Positions 46,523 through 57,119 of a stretch of DNA of 64,000 nt are shown piece by piece; within the stretch, counting starts at the first letter, position 1; every line of letters begins with the position of its first letter. The notes under the pieces are model-generated. The model made no database searches. It saw nothing but the letters and a program-made list of their open reading frames with translations, and was not told where the DNA came from. Made by a program: the position numbers and the translations under genes. The stretch comes from Patiriisocius marinistellae (GTDB lineage Bacteria > Bacteroidota > Bacteroidia > Flavobacteriales > Flavobacteriaceae), in the NCBI RefSeq assembly GCF_009014635.1, contig NZ_BKCF01000007.1:55015-119014 (forward strand), read 5' to 3'.

Positions 46523-47218
46523 ATGGCAAGATTAACAAAAAAGCGTAAAGTGAATGTAACTAAGGTGGAGGATAAAGCCTACACTGTTGCTGAAGCTTCT
46601 GCGTTAATAAAAGAAATCTCCAATACAAACTTCGATCCATCTGTGGACCTTGCAGTGCGTCTTAATGTTGACCCACGTAAAGCAAACCAAATGGTTAGAG
46701 GTGTTGTAACCTTACCTCACGGTACAGGTAAAGATGTGAAAGTGCTTGCGCTTGTAACTCCTGATAAGGAAGCAGAAGCAACAGCCGCTGGAGCAGACTT
46801 TGTTGGGTTAGACGAGTACCTTGACAAAATCAAAGGTGGTTGGACGGATGTTGACGTAATTGTAACTATGCCGAGTGTGATGGGTAAATTGGGACCTTTA
46901 GGTCGTGTTTTAGGACCTCGTGGTCTTATGCCAAATCCAAAAACAGGTACGGTAACTATGGACGTAGCTAAAGCTGTTTCTGATGTGAAAGCTGGTAAGA
47001 TTGACTTTAAAGTTGATAAAACTGGTATTGTACATGCCGCAGTTGGTAAAGCATCTTTTGATGCTGATAAAATTGCAGGGAACGCAAAAGAATTATTAAC
47101 TACATTGGTAAAACTGAAGCCGCAAGCGGCTAAAGGAATCTATATTAAGAGCATCTTTATGTCAAGTACTATGAGCCCTAGTATAGAAATTGATACAAAA
47201 AGATTTACTGAGCAGTAA
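46523..47218 (+). CDS. rplA: 50S ribosomal protein uL1
   Basis: A 231-residue uL1, full length. Diagnostic blocks: [65 protein letters not shown] and [20 protein letters not shown]. It forms the L1 stalk next to the E site and in other bacteria represses its own operon; no specific leader can be identified here. Confidence 0.98.
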   Translation: MARLTKKRKVNVTKVEDKAYTVAEASALIKEISNTNFDPSVDLAVRLNVDPRKANQMVRGVVTLPHGTGKDVKVLALVTPDKEAEATAAGADFVGLDEYLDKIKGGWTDVDVIVTMPSVMGKLGPLGRVLGPRGLMPNPKTGTVTMDVAKAVSDVKAGKIDFKVDKTGIVHAAVGKASFDADKIAGNAKELLTTLVKLKPQAAKGIYIKSIFMSSTMSPSIEIDTKRFTEQ

Positions 47219-47230
47219 CAAATAGAACTT

Positions 47231-47752
47231 ATGACAAGAGAAGAAAAATCACAAGTAATTTCAACGTTGACTGCACAGCTTACAGATAATACGACTATTT
47301 ATTTAGCCGATATTTCTGGTCTTGATGCAGGAACTACAACAAACTTACGCCGTGCTTGTTTTAAAGCAGGAATAAAACTTGCTGTAGTTAAAAACACATT
47401 GCTAGCAAAAGCAATGGAAAGTTCAGATAAGGAATTTGGAGATTTATCGACAGTTCTTAAAGGGAACACGTCTTTATTATTTTCTGAAACGGGTAATGCG
47501 CCTGCTAAAGTAATAAAGGAATTCAGAAAGAAATCTGATAAGCCTTTGCTTAAGGGGGCATACATCGAAGAAGCTATCTATATTGGAGATGATCAACTAG
47601 ATAACCTAGTTAATATTAAATCCAAAGAAGAAGTTATCGGTGACATCATTGGGTTGTTACAATCTCCGGCTAAAAATGTTATTTCTGCTCTTAAGAGTGG
47701 TGGAAGCACAATTGCTGGACTTGTTAAAACACTTCAGGAGAGAGAGGCTTAA
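47231..47752 (+). CDS. rplJ: 50S ribosomal protein uL10
   Basis: A 173-residue uL10 with N-terminal rRNA-binding domain (REEKSQVISTLTAQLTDNTT; VVKNTLLAKAMESSD) and the C-terminal helix that binds bL12 dimers (EVIGDIIGLLQSPAKNVISA). Only 12 bp separate it from rplA, so the classical long L10-leader RNA is absent from this gap. Confidence 0.97.
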   Translation: MTREEKSQVISTLTAQLTDNTTIYLADISGLDAGTTTNLRRACFKAGIKLAVVKNTLLAKAMESSDKEFGDLSTVLKGNTSLLFSETGNAPAKVIKEFRKKSDKPLLKGAYIEEAIYIGDDQLDNLVNIKSKEEVIGDIIGLLQSPAKNVISALKSGGSTIAGLVKTLQEREA

Positions 47753-47809
47753 TATATATTGCACTAATTAAATACAAATAATAAATTACAATTTTAAAAA
47801 CGATAGAAA

Positions 47810-48184
47810 ATGGCAGATTTAAAAGATTTCGCAGAACAATTAGTTAACTTAACCGTAAAAGAGGTTAATGAATTAGCTACTATATTAAAAGATGAGTATG
47901 GTATTGAGCCTGCTGCTGCTGCTGTAGCTGTTGCTGCTGGTGGTGCTGGTGGTGGTGAAGCTGTTGAGGAAAAGTCAGAATTTGACGTAATCCTTAAAGC
48001 AGCTGGAGCTTCTAAATTAGCAGTTGTAAAACTTGTTAAAGAACTTACCGGAGCTGGTCTTAAAGATGCAAAAGAATTAGTTGACAACGCACCATCTCCA
48101 ATTAAGGAAGGTATTGCTAAGGATGAAGCTGAAGCTTTAAAAGCACAATTAGAAGAAGCAGGAGCAGAGGTTGAGCTTAAGTAA
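47810..48184 (+). CDS. rplL: 50S ribosomal protein bL12 (L7/L12)
   Basis: A 124-residue bL12 with an N-terminal dimerisation helix ([20 protein letters not shown]), an Ala/Gly-rich hinge ([16 protein letters not shown]) and the C-terminal domain that recruits translation GTPases ([35 protein letters not shown]). Codons in the hinge are repetitive GCT/GGT. The 57-bp gap after rplJ holds no obvious promoter. Confidence 0.98.
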   Translation: MADLKDFAEQLVNLTVKEVNELATILKDEYGIEPAAAAVAVAAGGAGGGEAVEEKSEFDVILKAAGASKLAVVKLVKELTGAGLKDAKELVDNAPSPIKEGIAKDEAEALKAQLEEAGAEVELK

Positions 48185-48207
48185 GCTAACTACTCTCCAA
48201 ACCTTAA

Positions 48208-48250
48208 GGTTTAGGTCTTTCGTTTAAACGAAAAGACCTAAACCATTTTT
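48208..48250 (+). terminator. Attenuator-like hairpin between rplL and rpoB
   Basis: GGTTTAGGTCTTTCGTTT (48208-48225) and AAACGAAAAGACCTAAACC (48226-48244) form a long, nearly perfect stem with one bulged A, followed by ATTTTT. The position matches the partial terminator that in E. coli lowers rpoBC transcription relative to ribosomal proteins. Confidence 0.75.
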
Positions 48251-48319
48251 GCGTATATAAAGGTTACTATTTTTTGAGTGTACGCATACACTGTTTTTTT
48301 AAATTAATTCCGTCCATAG

Positions 48320-51300
48320 ATGTCAGCAATGTTAACTGAAAGATTGAATTTTTCTTCTGTACAAAATAAGCCGGATTATCCGGACTTTCTGGATATCCAA
48401 ATTAAATCCTTTCAGGATTTTTTCCAACTGGAGACCAAGTCAGATGAAAGAGGCCAAGAAGGACTTTACAAGACTTTCTTAGAGAATTTCCCAATCACAG
48501 ATACTCGCAACCAGTTTGTTTTAGAGTTTTTAGATTATTTCGTAGATCCACCAAGATACTCTATCCAAGAGTGTATTGAACGTGGTCTTACTTACAGTGT
48601 GCCTTTAAAAGCACGTTTAAAACTGTATTGTACAGATCCTGAACATGAAGATTTCGAAACAATTGTACAGGATGTATACTTAGGTACCATTCCTTATATG
48701 ACTCCTAGTGGTACTTTTTGTATCAATGGAGCCGAACGTGTTGTAGTATCACAATTACACCGTTCTCCAGGGGTTTTCTTTGGACAATCATTCCATGCAA
48801 ATGGAACAAAATTATATTCAGCAAGAGTAATACCTTTCAAAGGTTCTTGGATTGAATTTGCTACCGATATTAATAGCGTTATGTATGCTTATATCGATAG
48901 AAAGAAAAAATTACCTGTAACAACACTTTTCCGTGCCATTGGTTTTGAGAGAGATAAAGATATTCTTGAAATCTTTGACTTAGCTGAAGAGGTTAAAGCA
49001 TCAAAGACTGGACTTAAAAAGTATTTGGGTCGTAAGCTTGCAGCACGTGTGTTGAAAACTTGGCACGAAGATTTTGTTGATGAGGATACTGGTGAAGTTG
49101 TATCCATTGAACGAAATGAGATTGTATTAGATCGTGATACTGTTCTTGAAAAAGAGCATATTGAAGAGATAATTGATTCTGGTTCCAAAGTAATTTTATT
49201 ACACAAGGAGGATAATCATCTTGCAGATTATGCAATTATCCATAATACATTACAAAAAGATCCTACTAATTCAGAAAAAGAAGCAGTAGAACATATATAT
49301 AGACAATTACGTAATGCTGAACCGCCAGATGAGGAAACTGCTCGTGGTATCATTAATAAATTATTCTTTTCTGATCAAAGATATAATTTAGGTGAAGTAG
49401 GTCGTTACCGTATGAATAAAAAATTAGGTCTTGATATCGCAATGGATAAGCAGGTGCTTACCAAAGAAGATATTATTACTATAGTAAAATATCTTATCGA
49501 GCTTATTAACAGTAAAGCTGAGATTGATGATATTGATCACTTATCTAACCGTCGTGTGCGTACAGTAGGTGAGCAGTTATCATCTCAATTTGGTGTTGGT
49601 CTTGCACGTATGGCAAGAACAATTCGTGAACGTATGAATGTGCGTGACAATGAAGTGTTTACTCCTATCGATTTGATTAATGCGAAAACGCTTTCTTCGG
49701 TAATTAATTCTTTCTTCGGAACGAATCAGTTATCACAATTTATGGACCAGACCAATCCACTAGCCGAAATTACGCACAAACGTAGACTTTCAGCATTAGG
49801 ACCAGGTGGTTTATCAAGAGAAAGAGCAGGATTTGAGGTTCGTGATGTACACTATACACATTATGGAAGATTATGTCCTATTGAAACTCCTGAAGGACCA
49901 AATATTGGTCTTATTTCATCTTTGGCTGTTTATGCAAAAGTGAACAATCTTGGTTTTATTGAAACACCATACCGTAAGGTAACAGATGGGGTTATTGATT
50001 TAAAAACTGAACCTAAGTATCTTTCGGCAGAAGAAGAAGAAGGCCAGATGATTGCGCAGGCAAACATTCCACTTGACGGAAAAGGAAAAATCGATACAGA
50101 TAGAGTTATTGCTCGTGAAGAAGGTGATTTCCCAGTTGTTGAGCCTACACAAGTAAATTATGCTGATGTTGCACCTAATCAAATTGCATCAATTTCGGCT
50201 TCATTAATTCCATTCTTGGAACATGATGATGCCAACCGTGCATTGATGGGAAGTAACATGATGCGTCAAGCAGTTCCTTTATTAATTGCAGATTCTCCTA
50301 TCGTTGGTACTGGTTTAGAAAGACAAGTAGCTAGTGATTCTCGTGTATTGATTAATGCAGAGGGAGATGGAACTGTTGAGTATGTAGATGCAAACGAAAT
50401 TACAATCAAATACGATCGTACCAAAGAAGCTGGAATGGTAAGTTTTGATAGTGATGAGAAAACATACCAACTTATTAAGTTTAGAAAGACAAACCAAGGA
50501 ACATCAATTAACTTAAAGCCTATTGTAAAGAAAGGTGATAGAGTTGCAAAAGGACAAGTATTGTGTCAAGGATATGCTACCGAAAAAGGAGAGCTTGCAC
50601 TTGGTCGTAATATGAAGGTTGCCTTTATGCCTTGGAAAGGATATAATTTTGAGGATGCAATCGTAATTTCAGAAAGAGTAGTACGTGAAGATATCTTTAC
50701 TTCTATTCATATTGATGAATATTCTTTAGATGTTCGAGATACCAAGTTGGGTAATGAAGAATTGACAAATGATATTCCTAACGTTTCAGAAGAGGCTACT
50801 AAAGACCTTGATGAAAGTGGAATGATTCGTATTGGTGCAGAAGTAAAGCCTGGTGATATACTAATAGGTAAAATAACTCCTAAAGGAGAAAGTGATCCTA
50901 CACCAGAAGAAAAATTACTACGTGCAATCTTCGGTGATAAAGCTGGTGATGTTAAAGATGCTTCATTAAAAGCGTCTCCTTCATTACATGGAGTTGTGAT
51001 CAATAAAAAAGTTTTTGAAAGAGCAGTTAAGGATAAGCGTAAGAGAGCTAAGGATAAGGAAGATATTTCAGCACTTGAAATTAAATATGACGCTAAATTT
51101 GATGCACTTAAGGAAATATTAGTTGAAAAATTATTCATTATCGTTGGAGGAAAGACAGCTCAAGGTGTTATGAACGACCTTGGTGAAGTTGTATTCCCTA
51201 AAGGTAAAAAATACACCCTTAAAATGTTAAATGCTGTAGATGATTATACGCATTTAGTAGGTGGTGTTTGGGCAACAGATGATGAAACTAATGCTATGGT

Positions 51301-52132
51301 TGCAGATTTGATGCATAACTATAGAATTAAAGAGAACGATTTACAAGGAAGTTTACGCCGTGAGAAATTTACAATTTCAGTTGGTGATGAATTACCTGCT
51401 GGTATTTTAAAGCTTGCTAAGATTTATGTTGCTAAAAAACGTAAACTTAAAGTAGGTGATAAAATGGCGGGACGTCATGGTAACAAAGGTATTGTTGCAC
51501 GTATTGTTCGTGATGAAGATATGCCATTCTTAGAAGATGGATCGCCAGTAGATATCGTGTTGAACCCACTTGGGGTACCGTCACGTATGAACATTGGTCA
51601 GATTTATGAAACTGTATTAGGATGGGCTGGTCAAAAACTAGGGCGTAAATATGCGACACCTATTTTTGATGGAGCAACCATTGATCAAATTAACGAATTA
51701 ACAGATGAAGCTGAAATTCCAAGATTTGGGCATACGTATCTTTATGACGGTGGAACAGGTCAACGTTTTGATCAACCTGCAACAGTAGGTGTGATTTACA
51801 TGTTGAAACTTGGCCATATGGTAGATGATAAAATGCATGCGCGTTCTATAGGACCATACTCACTAATTACGCAACAACCATTAGGAGGTAAAGCTCAGTT
51901 TGGTGGTCAACGTTTTGGAGAGATGGAAGTTTGGGCACTTGAGGCATATGGTGCATCAGCTACACTAAGAGAAATATTGACGGTAAAATCTGATGATGTT
52001 ATAGGTAGAGCTAAAACTTACGAAAGTATCGTAAAAGGAGAAGCAATGCCTGAACCTGGACTACCAGAATCATTCAACGTACTTATGCACGAATTGAAGG
52101 GTCTTGGTCTTGACATTAGATTAGAAGAATAA
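48320..52132 (+). CDS. rpoB: DNA-directed RNA polymerase subunit beta
   Basis: A 1270-residue beta subunit. Landmarks: the N-terminal [20 protein letters not shown], the rifampicin-pocket region [20 protein letters not shown] and [58 protein letters not shown] and C-terminal [20 protein letters not shown]. The bacteroidotal insertion between lobes is present. The start is ATG 48320 ([11 protein letters not shown]), though ATG at 48329 is possible. In the rifampicin pocket I see the wild-type S-Q-F-M-D-Q and H-K-R-R-L-S pattern. Confidence 0.99.
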   Translation: MSAMLTERLNFSSVQNKPDYPDFLDIQIKSFQDFFQLETKSDERGQEGLYKTFLENFPITDTRNQFVLEFLDYFVDPPRYSIQECIERGLTYSVPLKARLKLYCTDPEHEDFETIVQDVYLGTIPYMTPSGTFCINGAERVVVSQLHRSPGVFFGQSFHANGTKLYSARVIPFKGSWIEFATDINSVMYAYIDRKKKLPVTTLFRAIGFERDKDILEIFDLAEEVKASKTGLKKYLGRKLAARVLKTWHEDFVDEDTGEVVSIERNEIVLDRDTVLEKEHIEEIIDSGSKVILLHKEDNHLADYAIIHNTLQKDPTNSEKEAVEHIYRQLRNAEPPDEETARGIINKLFFSDQRYNLGEVGRYRMNKKLGLDIAMDKQVLTKEDIITIVKYLIELINSKAEIDDIDHLSNRRVRTVGEQLSSQFGVGLARMARTIRERMNVRDNEVFTPIDLINAKTLSSVINSFFGTNQLSQFMDQTNPLAEITHKRRLSALGPGGLSRERAGFEVRDVHYTHYGRLCPIETPEGPNIGLISSLAVYAKVNNLGFIETPYRKVTDGVIDLKTEPKYLSAEEEEGQMIAQANIPLDGKGKIDTDRVIAREEGDFPVVEPTQVNYADVAPNQIASISASLIPFLEHDDANRALMGSNMMRQAVPLLIADSPIVGTGLERQVASDSRVLINAEGDGTVEYVDANEITIKYDRTKEAGMVSFDSDEKTYQLIKFRKTNQGTSINLKPIVKKGDRVAKGQVLCQGYATEKGELALGRNMKVAFMPWKGYNFEDAIVISERVVREDIFTSIHIDEYSLDVRDTKLGNEELTNDIPNVSEEATKDLDESGMIRIGAEVKPGDILIGKITPKGESDPTPEEKLLRAIFGDKAGDVKDASLKASPSLHGVVINKKVFERAVKDKRKRAKDKEDISALEIKYDAKFDALKEILVEKLFIIVGGKTAQGVMNDLGEVVFPKGKKYTLKMLNAVDDYTHLVGGVWATDDETNAMVADLMHNYRIKENDLQGSLRREKFTISVGDELPAGILKLAKIYVAKKRKLKVGDKMAGRHGNKGIVARIVRDEDMPFLEDGSPVDIVLNPLGVPSRMNIGQIYETVLGWAGQKLGRKYATPIFDGATIDQINELTDEAEIPRFGHTYLYDGGTGQRFDQPATVGVIYMLKLGHMVDDKMHARSIGPYSLITQQPLGGKAQFGGQRFGEMEVWALEAYGASATLREILTVKSDDVIGRAKTYESIVKGEAMPEPGLPESFNVLMHELKGLGLDIRLEE

Positions 52133-52138
52133 AAGTGA

Positions 52139-52174
52139 TGTAGGCTAACGCTTTCGCGGAAATGTTAGCCTACA
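52139..52174 (+). other. Perfect hairpin in the rpoB-rpoC spacer
   Basis: TGTAGGCTAAC (52139-52149) and GTTAGCCTACA (52164-52174) pair perfectly over 11 bp, enclosing a 14-base loop GCTTTCGCGGAAAT. No T run follows, so it is unlikely to be a simple terminator. The loop and the preceding C form the 15-mer CGCTTTCGCGGAAAT, repeated at 56652-56666. It may be a processing site or a protein-binding RNA element. Confidence 0.7.
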
Positions 52175-52248
52175 CATTTATATAATTCTTCATTGACCTT
52201 TTTAGAGGTCTATTTTTCAAATAATAATAAAGTTTATTATACAGCATT

Positions 52249-55200
52249 ATGGCAAGAAATAATAACGAACAACAACAGAAGAAATTTAATAAAATTTCTA
52301 TTGGATTAGCATCTCCCGAAGCGATTCTTGCAGAGTCAAGAGGAGAGGTTCTAAAACCAGAAACTATAAACTACCGTACGCACAAACCTGAGCGTGACGG
52401 TCTTTTCTGTGAGCGTATTTTTGGTCCTGTAAAGGATTATGAATGTGCCTGTGGAAAATATAAAAGAATACGCTATAAAGGAATCGTATGTGACCGTTGT
52501 GGTGTTGAAGTAACTGAGAAAAAAGTACGTCGTGACCGTGTAGGACACATTAACTTAGTAGTACCAGTTGCCCATATTTGGTATTTCCGAAGTTTGCCTA
52601 ATAAAATAGGATACCTTCTTGGATTACCATCTAAGAAATTGGACATGATTATTTACTACGAACGTTATGTAGTAATTCAACCAGGTATTGCAAAGAACGA
52701 AGAAGGTGATCCAGTTAAGAAACTAGATTTCCTTAGTGAAGAAGAATATATTGCAATACTAGATTCAATTCCACAAGAAAATCAATATTTAGATGATAGT
52801 GACCCTAATAAGTTTATCGCAAAAATGGGTGCCGAATGTTTAATCGATCTTTTAGATCGTATTGACTTAGACACATTATCATTTGAATTACGTCACAAAG
52901 CAAACAACGAAACTTCAAAGCAACGTAAGACAGAAGCCCTGAAGAGACTTCAAGTTGTCGAAGCATTGCGTGATGCAAACAAAAATAGAGAAAACAAAGC
53001 AGCATGGATGATTATGAAGGTGGTACCTATTATTCCACCAGAATTACGTCCATTAGTACCACTTGATGGTGGTCGTTTTGCAACTTCAGATTTAAATGAC
53101 CTTTATCGTCGTGTAATTATCCGTAATAATCGTTTAAAGCGATTAATGGAAATTAAAGCACCAGAGGTAATTTTGCGTAATGAGAAACGTATGTTGCAAG
53201 AATCGGTAGATTCTTTATTTGATAACACTCGTAAATCTTCAGCAGTAAAAACTGATAGCAATCGTCCATTAAAATCTCTTTCAGACTCATTGAAAGGTAA
53301 ACAAGGGCGTTTCCGTCAAAACTTACTTGGTAAGCGTGTAGATTATTCAGCACGTTCAGTAATTGTTGTTGGACCAGAATTAAAATTATTTGAATGCGGT
53401 ATTCCTAAGGGAATGGCAGCAGAACTTTATAAGCCTTTTGTAATACGTAAACTTATCGAGCGTGGTATTGTTAAGACTGTAAAATCTGCAAAGAAAATTA
53501 TAGATAAAAAAGAGCCTGTAGTTTGGGATATCTTGGAAAACGTTCTTAAAGGACATCCAGTATTGCTAAACCGAGCGCCTACTTTGCACCGTTTAGGTAT
53601 TCAAGCATTTCAGCCTAAATTAATTGAAGGTAAAGCAATCCAGTTGCATCCATTAGTGTGTACGGCATTTAACGCCGATTTTGATGGGGATCAAATGGCA
53701 GTACATCTTCCTTTAGGACCAGAAGCAATCTTAGAAGCACAATTATTAATGCTTGCCTCACACAATATTTTGAACCCTGCTAATGGTGCTCCAGTTGCAG
53801 TACCTTCTCAGGATATGGTATTGGGTCTTTATTATATGACCAAACTTAAAAAGTCTACAAATGACTTAAAAGTTAAAGGTGAAGGCTTAACTTTTTATTC
53901 AGCCGAAGAGGCTATCATCGCTTATAATGAGAAGATGGTAGATTTAAATGCTGAAATAAAAATTAGAACAAAAGATTTTAACGAAGAAGGTAAGCTTACC
54001 ATGCAAATTATCACTACCACTTTAGGTAGGGTTATATTTAATGAAAGGGTGCCAGAAGAAGCAGGATTTATTAATGAAGTATTGACTAAGAAATCTCTTA
54101 GAGATATTATTGGTGGTATTTTGAAGGTAACAAGTGTACCAAAAACAGCGAATTTCCTTGATGAAATTAAAACGTTAGGATATAAGTTTGCATTTGAAGG
54201 TGGATTATCTTTTAGTTTAGGTGATATTATTATCCCAGCTGAAAAATACCCAATGATTGATGAAGCAAACGAGAAAGTAGATGGAATTAGAGCTAATTAT
54301 AATATGGGTCTAATTACTCAAAACGAACGTTACAATCAAGTAATTGATATTTGGACAGCAACTAACGCGGCGCTTACTGAATTATCAATGAAGCGTATTA
54401 GAGAAGATCAACAAGGATTTAACTCGGTATATATGATGCTTGATTCTGGAGCACGTGGATCTAAAGAACAGATTCGTCAGCTTACAGGTATGCGTGGATT
54501 GATGGCAAAACCGAAAAAATCAAACAGTGGTGGAGGTGAAATTATTGAAAACCCTATTCTTTCTAACTTTAAGGAAGGACTTTCAATTCTTGAATACTTT
54601 ATCTCTACTCACGGTGCACGTAAAGGACTTGCAGATACAGCATTAAAAACGGCAGATGCAGGTTACTTAACACGTAGATTAGTTGACGTTTCTCAAGATG
54701 TAATTGTAAACAGTGAAGACTGTGGTACTCTTAGAGGAATTGAAGTGTCTGCACTTAAGAAAAATGAAGAGATAGTTGAAAAACTTGCTGCAAGGATAGT
54801 TGGTAGAACTGCATTAAACGATGTGGTAAATCCATTAACTAAAGAAGTTCTTGTTGTTAGTGGAGCTCATATTGATGAAGATATAGCAGCTAAAATTGCA
54901 GATTCACCAATTGAAACTGTTGAAGTACGTTCAGCATTAACTTGTGAGGCTACAAAAGGTATTTGTTCTCAATGTTATGGTAGAAATTTAGCAACCAATA
55001 AAATGGTTCAAAGAGGAGAAGCTGTAGGTGTTGTAGCTGCGCAATCCATTGGAGAGCCTGGTACACAGTTAACACTTCGTACATTCCACGTGGGTGGTAT
55101 TGCTGGTAACATTTCCGAAGAAAATAAACTTAAAGTTAAGTTTGATGGAAAAGCTGAAATAGAAGATTTGAAGACTGTAAAAGGTCAAGATAGCGATGGA

Positions 55201-56550
55201 AACGATATTGATATTGTTATTTCTCGTACATCTGAACTAAAATTGATTGATAAGAAAACTGGTATTACATTGAGTACTAATAATATTCAATACGGTTCAA
55301 CCATTTATATAAAAGATGGAGATACGTTGAAAACTGGCGATGTTGTTTCTCAATGGGATCCATATAACGGTGTTATTATTTCTGAATTTGCAGGTAAAAT
55401 CAAATACGAGAATATTGAGCAAGGTATTACTTATGCTGTTGAGATTGATGAACAAACAGGTTTCCAAGAAAAAGTAATTACTGAATCTAGAGATAAGAAA
55501 AAGATACCTACACTTCAAATTTTAGGTAAAGGTGACGAAGTAATTCGTAGCTATAACTTACCAGTAGGAGCATTAATTCAAGTAGATAATAGCGAGAAAA
55601 TTAAGATTGGTAAAATCTTAGTTAAGATTCCTCGTAAATCTGCAAAAGCAGGTGATATTACTGGAGGTCTTCCACGTGTAACTGAGTTATTCGAAGCTCG
55701 TAATCCTTCTAATCCTGCTGTAGTTAGTGAGATTGATGGTGTTGTTTCTTTCGGAAAGATAAAACGTGGTAACCGTGAGATTATCGTTGAGTCTAAACTT
55801 GGTGAAGTAATGAAATACTTGGTTAAATTGAGTAACCAAATACTGGTTCAAGAAAACGATTACGTAAGAGCAGGAATGCCATTAAGTGATGGTTCAATTA
55901 CACCAGAAGATATTCTTAGAATTAAAGGCCCATCTGCTGTACAACAGTACTTGGTAAATGAAGTTCAAGAAGTATATCGTCTACAAGGTGTAAAGATTAA
56001 CGATAAGCATTTTGAGGTTGTAGTTCGCCAGATGATGCGTAAAGTACGTATTGTTGATAGTGGAGATACATTATTCCTAGAAAATCAACTAGTTCATAAA
56101 TCAGATTTTATTGAAGAAAACGATAAAATCTTTGGAATGAAAGTAGTAGAAAATGCTGGTGATAGTGATACTTTAAAAGAAGGGCAGATTTTGACTTCGC
56201 GTGAATTACGTGATGAAAATTCTATCTTAAGAAGAGCAGACAAAGCACTTGTAGAAGCACGTGATGCAGTCAATGCGACAGCAACACCTATTTTACAGGG
56301 AATAACGAGAGCCTCTTTACAGACTAAATCGTTTATCTCAGCTGCATCATTCCAGGAAACTACAAAGGTATTGAACGAAGCCGCTGTAGCAGGTAAGATT
56401 GACCACCTTGAAGGTCTTAAGGAAAATGTAATTGTAGGTCATAAAATACCAGCCGGAACAGGGATGCGTAAGTATGATACTATTATTGTAGGTTCTAAAG
56501 AAGAGCTTGAAGAAATGACAAAAGAGAAAGAAGAAGTTAATTATAACTAA
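52249..56550 (+). CDS. rpoC: DNA-directed RNA polymerase subunit beta'
   Basis: A 1433-residue beta' subunit. Landmarks: zinc-binding [20 protein letters not shown], the [15 protein letters not shown] bridge region, catalytic [13 protein letters not shown] (the Mg-binding DFDGD near residue 475), the second zinc site [17 protein letters not shown] and [20 protein letters not shown] (trigger-loop/bridge-helix neighbourhood). It contains two copies of the recurrent ATTTCCGAAG word (52583, 55111). It follows rpoB after 116 bp that hold the hairpin listed above. Confidence 0.99.
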   Translation: MARNNNEQQQKKFNKISIGLASPEAILAESRGEVLKPETINYRTHKPERDGLFCERIFGPVKDYECACGKYKRIRYKGIVCDRCGVEVTEKKVRRDRVGHINLVVPVAHIWYFRSLPNKIGYLLGLPSKKLDMIIYYERYVVIQPGIAKNEEGDPVKKLDFLSEEEYIAILDSIPQENQYLDDSDPNKFIAKMGAECLIDLLDRIDLDTLSFELRHKANNETSKQRKTEALKRLQVVEALRDANKNRENKAAWMIMKVVPIIPPELRPLVPLDGGRFATSDLNDLYRRVIIRNNRLKRLMEIKAPEVILRNEKRMLQESVDSLFDNTRKSSAVKTDSNRPLKSLSDSLKGKQGRFRQNLLGKRVDYSARSVIVVGPELKLFECGIPKGMAAELYKPFVIRKLIERGIVKTVKSAKKIIDKKEPVVWDILENVLKGHPVLLNRAPTLHRLGIQAFQPKLIEGKAIQLHPLVCTAFNADFDGDQMAVHLPLGPEAILEAQLLMLASHNILNPANGAPVAVPSQDMVLGLYYMTKLKKSTNDLKVKGEGLTFYSAEEAIIAYNEKMVDLNAEIKIRTKDFNEEGKLTMQIITTTLGRVIFNERVPEEAGFINEVLTKKSLRDIIGGILKVTSVPKTANFLDEIKTLGYKFAFEGGLSFSLGDIIIPAEKYPMIDEANEKVDGIRANYNMGLITQNERYNQVIDIWTATNAALTELSMKRIREDQQGFNSVYMMLDSGARGSKEQIRQLTGMRGLMAKPKKSNSGGGEIIENPILSNFKEGLSILEYFISTHGARKGLADTALKTADAGYLTRRLVDVSQDVIVNSEDCGTLRGIEVSALKKNEEIVEKLAARIVGRTALNDVVNPLTKEVLVVSGAHIDEDIAAKIADSPIETVEVRSALTCEATKGICSQCYGRNLATNKMVQRGEAVGVVAAQSIGEPGTQLTLRTFHVGGIAGNISEENKLKVKFDGKAEIEDLKTVKGQDSDGNDIDIVISRTSELKLIDKKTGITLSTNNIQYGSTIYIKDGDTLKTGDVVSQWDPYNGVIISEFAGKIKYENIEQGITYAVEIDEQTGFQEKVITESRDKKKIPTLQILGKGDEVIRSYNLPVGALIQVDNSEKIKIGKILVKIPRKSAKAGDITGGLPRVTELFEARNPSNPAVVSEIDGVVSFGKIKRGNREIIVESKLGEVMKYLVKLSNQILVQENDYVRAGMPLSDGSITPEDILRIKGPSAVQQYLVNEVQEVYRLQGVKINDKHFEVVVRQMMRKVRIVDSGDTLFLENQLVHKSDFIEENDKIFGMKVVENAGDSDTLKEGQILTSRELRDENSILRRADKALVEARDAVNATATPILQGITRASLQTKSFISAASFQETTKVLNEAAVAGKIDHLEGLKENVIVGHKIPAGTGMRKYDTIIVGSKEELEEMTKEKEEVNYN

Positions 56551-56588
56551 TTCTGGAATATTGGGAATTCCAATAGTTTAAATATTTC

Positions 56589-56623
56589 AAAATCCCGTGC
56601 TTGTCACGGGATTTTGTATTTTT
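56589..56623 (+). terminator. Rho-independent terminator after rpoC
   Basis: AAAATCCCGTG (56589-56599) pairs with CACGGGATTTT (56605-56615), an 11-bp perfect stem with a five-base loop, followed by GTATTTTT. It should terminate most of the rpoBC transcript; the DUF3467 gene beyond may be read by partial read-through. Confidence 0.8.
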
Positions 56624-56681
56624 AGGCAAGAAATAAATAATGTACTTTTTTCGCTTTCGCGGAAATTTTAAAAAATTAAAA

Positions 56682-56999
56682 ATGGCAGATCAAAAAGAAC
56701 AACCTAAAAAAGGACAATTAAACATAGAACTCGATGCTGAAACAGCACAAGGAATATATAGCAACCTAGCGATCATAAATCACTCACAGTCTGAGTTTAT
56801 TGTTGATTTTGTTTCTATAATGCCAGGAGTGCCTAAAAGCAAAGTGAAATCAAGAATTGTATTAACACCACAACATGCTAAGCGATTGTTAAAAGCCTTA
56901 AATGAAAATATAAGTAGATTTGAAAAGCAACATGGGCAGATAAAAGAATTTAACCAACCAAATATCCCGATAAATTTTGGCCCAACAGGTGAAGCTTGA
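56682..56999 (+). CDS. DUF3467 domain protein
   Basis: A 105-residue protein starting at ATG 56682 (MADQKEQPKKGQLNIELDAE). An earlier ATG (56640) would add 14 residues, but that stretch covers the 15-mer repeat CGCTTTCGCGGAAAT and is unlike the family N terminus. The core AQGIYSNLAIINHSQSEFIV, then DFVSIMPGVPKSKVKSRIVL and TPQHAKRLLKALNENISRF, is the DUF3467 family, small beta-alpha proteins found mainly in Bacteroidota. Its function is unknown; frequent location behind rpoC suggests a link with transcription (inference). Confidence 0.87.
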   Translation: MADQKEQPKKGQLNIELDAETAQGIYSNLAIINHSQSEFIVDFVSIMPGVPKSKVKSRIVLTPQHAKRLLKALNENISRFEKQHGQIKEFNQPNIPINFGPTGEA

Positions 57000-57035
57000 T
57001 TGGATTGTAATAACTTCACAAATATTTCTAATCGC

Positions 57036-57090
57036 TAAGAATCGCGTATTTTAAAAATTCTCAAGGAATTGATCAAATACGCGATTCTTA
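57036..57090. repeat. 16-bp perfect inverted repeat between convergent genes
   Basis: TAAGAATCGCGTATTT (57036-57051) and AAATACGCGATTCTTA (57075-57090) are perfect inverted copies with a 23-base loop that itself contains AATTC...GAATT. It lies in the gap between DUF3467 and convergent prfC. It can serve as a bidirectional terminator, though no T run is directly adjacent on either side; a DNA-binding site is also possible. Confidence 0.7.
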
Positions 57091-57119
57091 ATAAATAATC
57101 TTAATCAATATTTATAATT

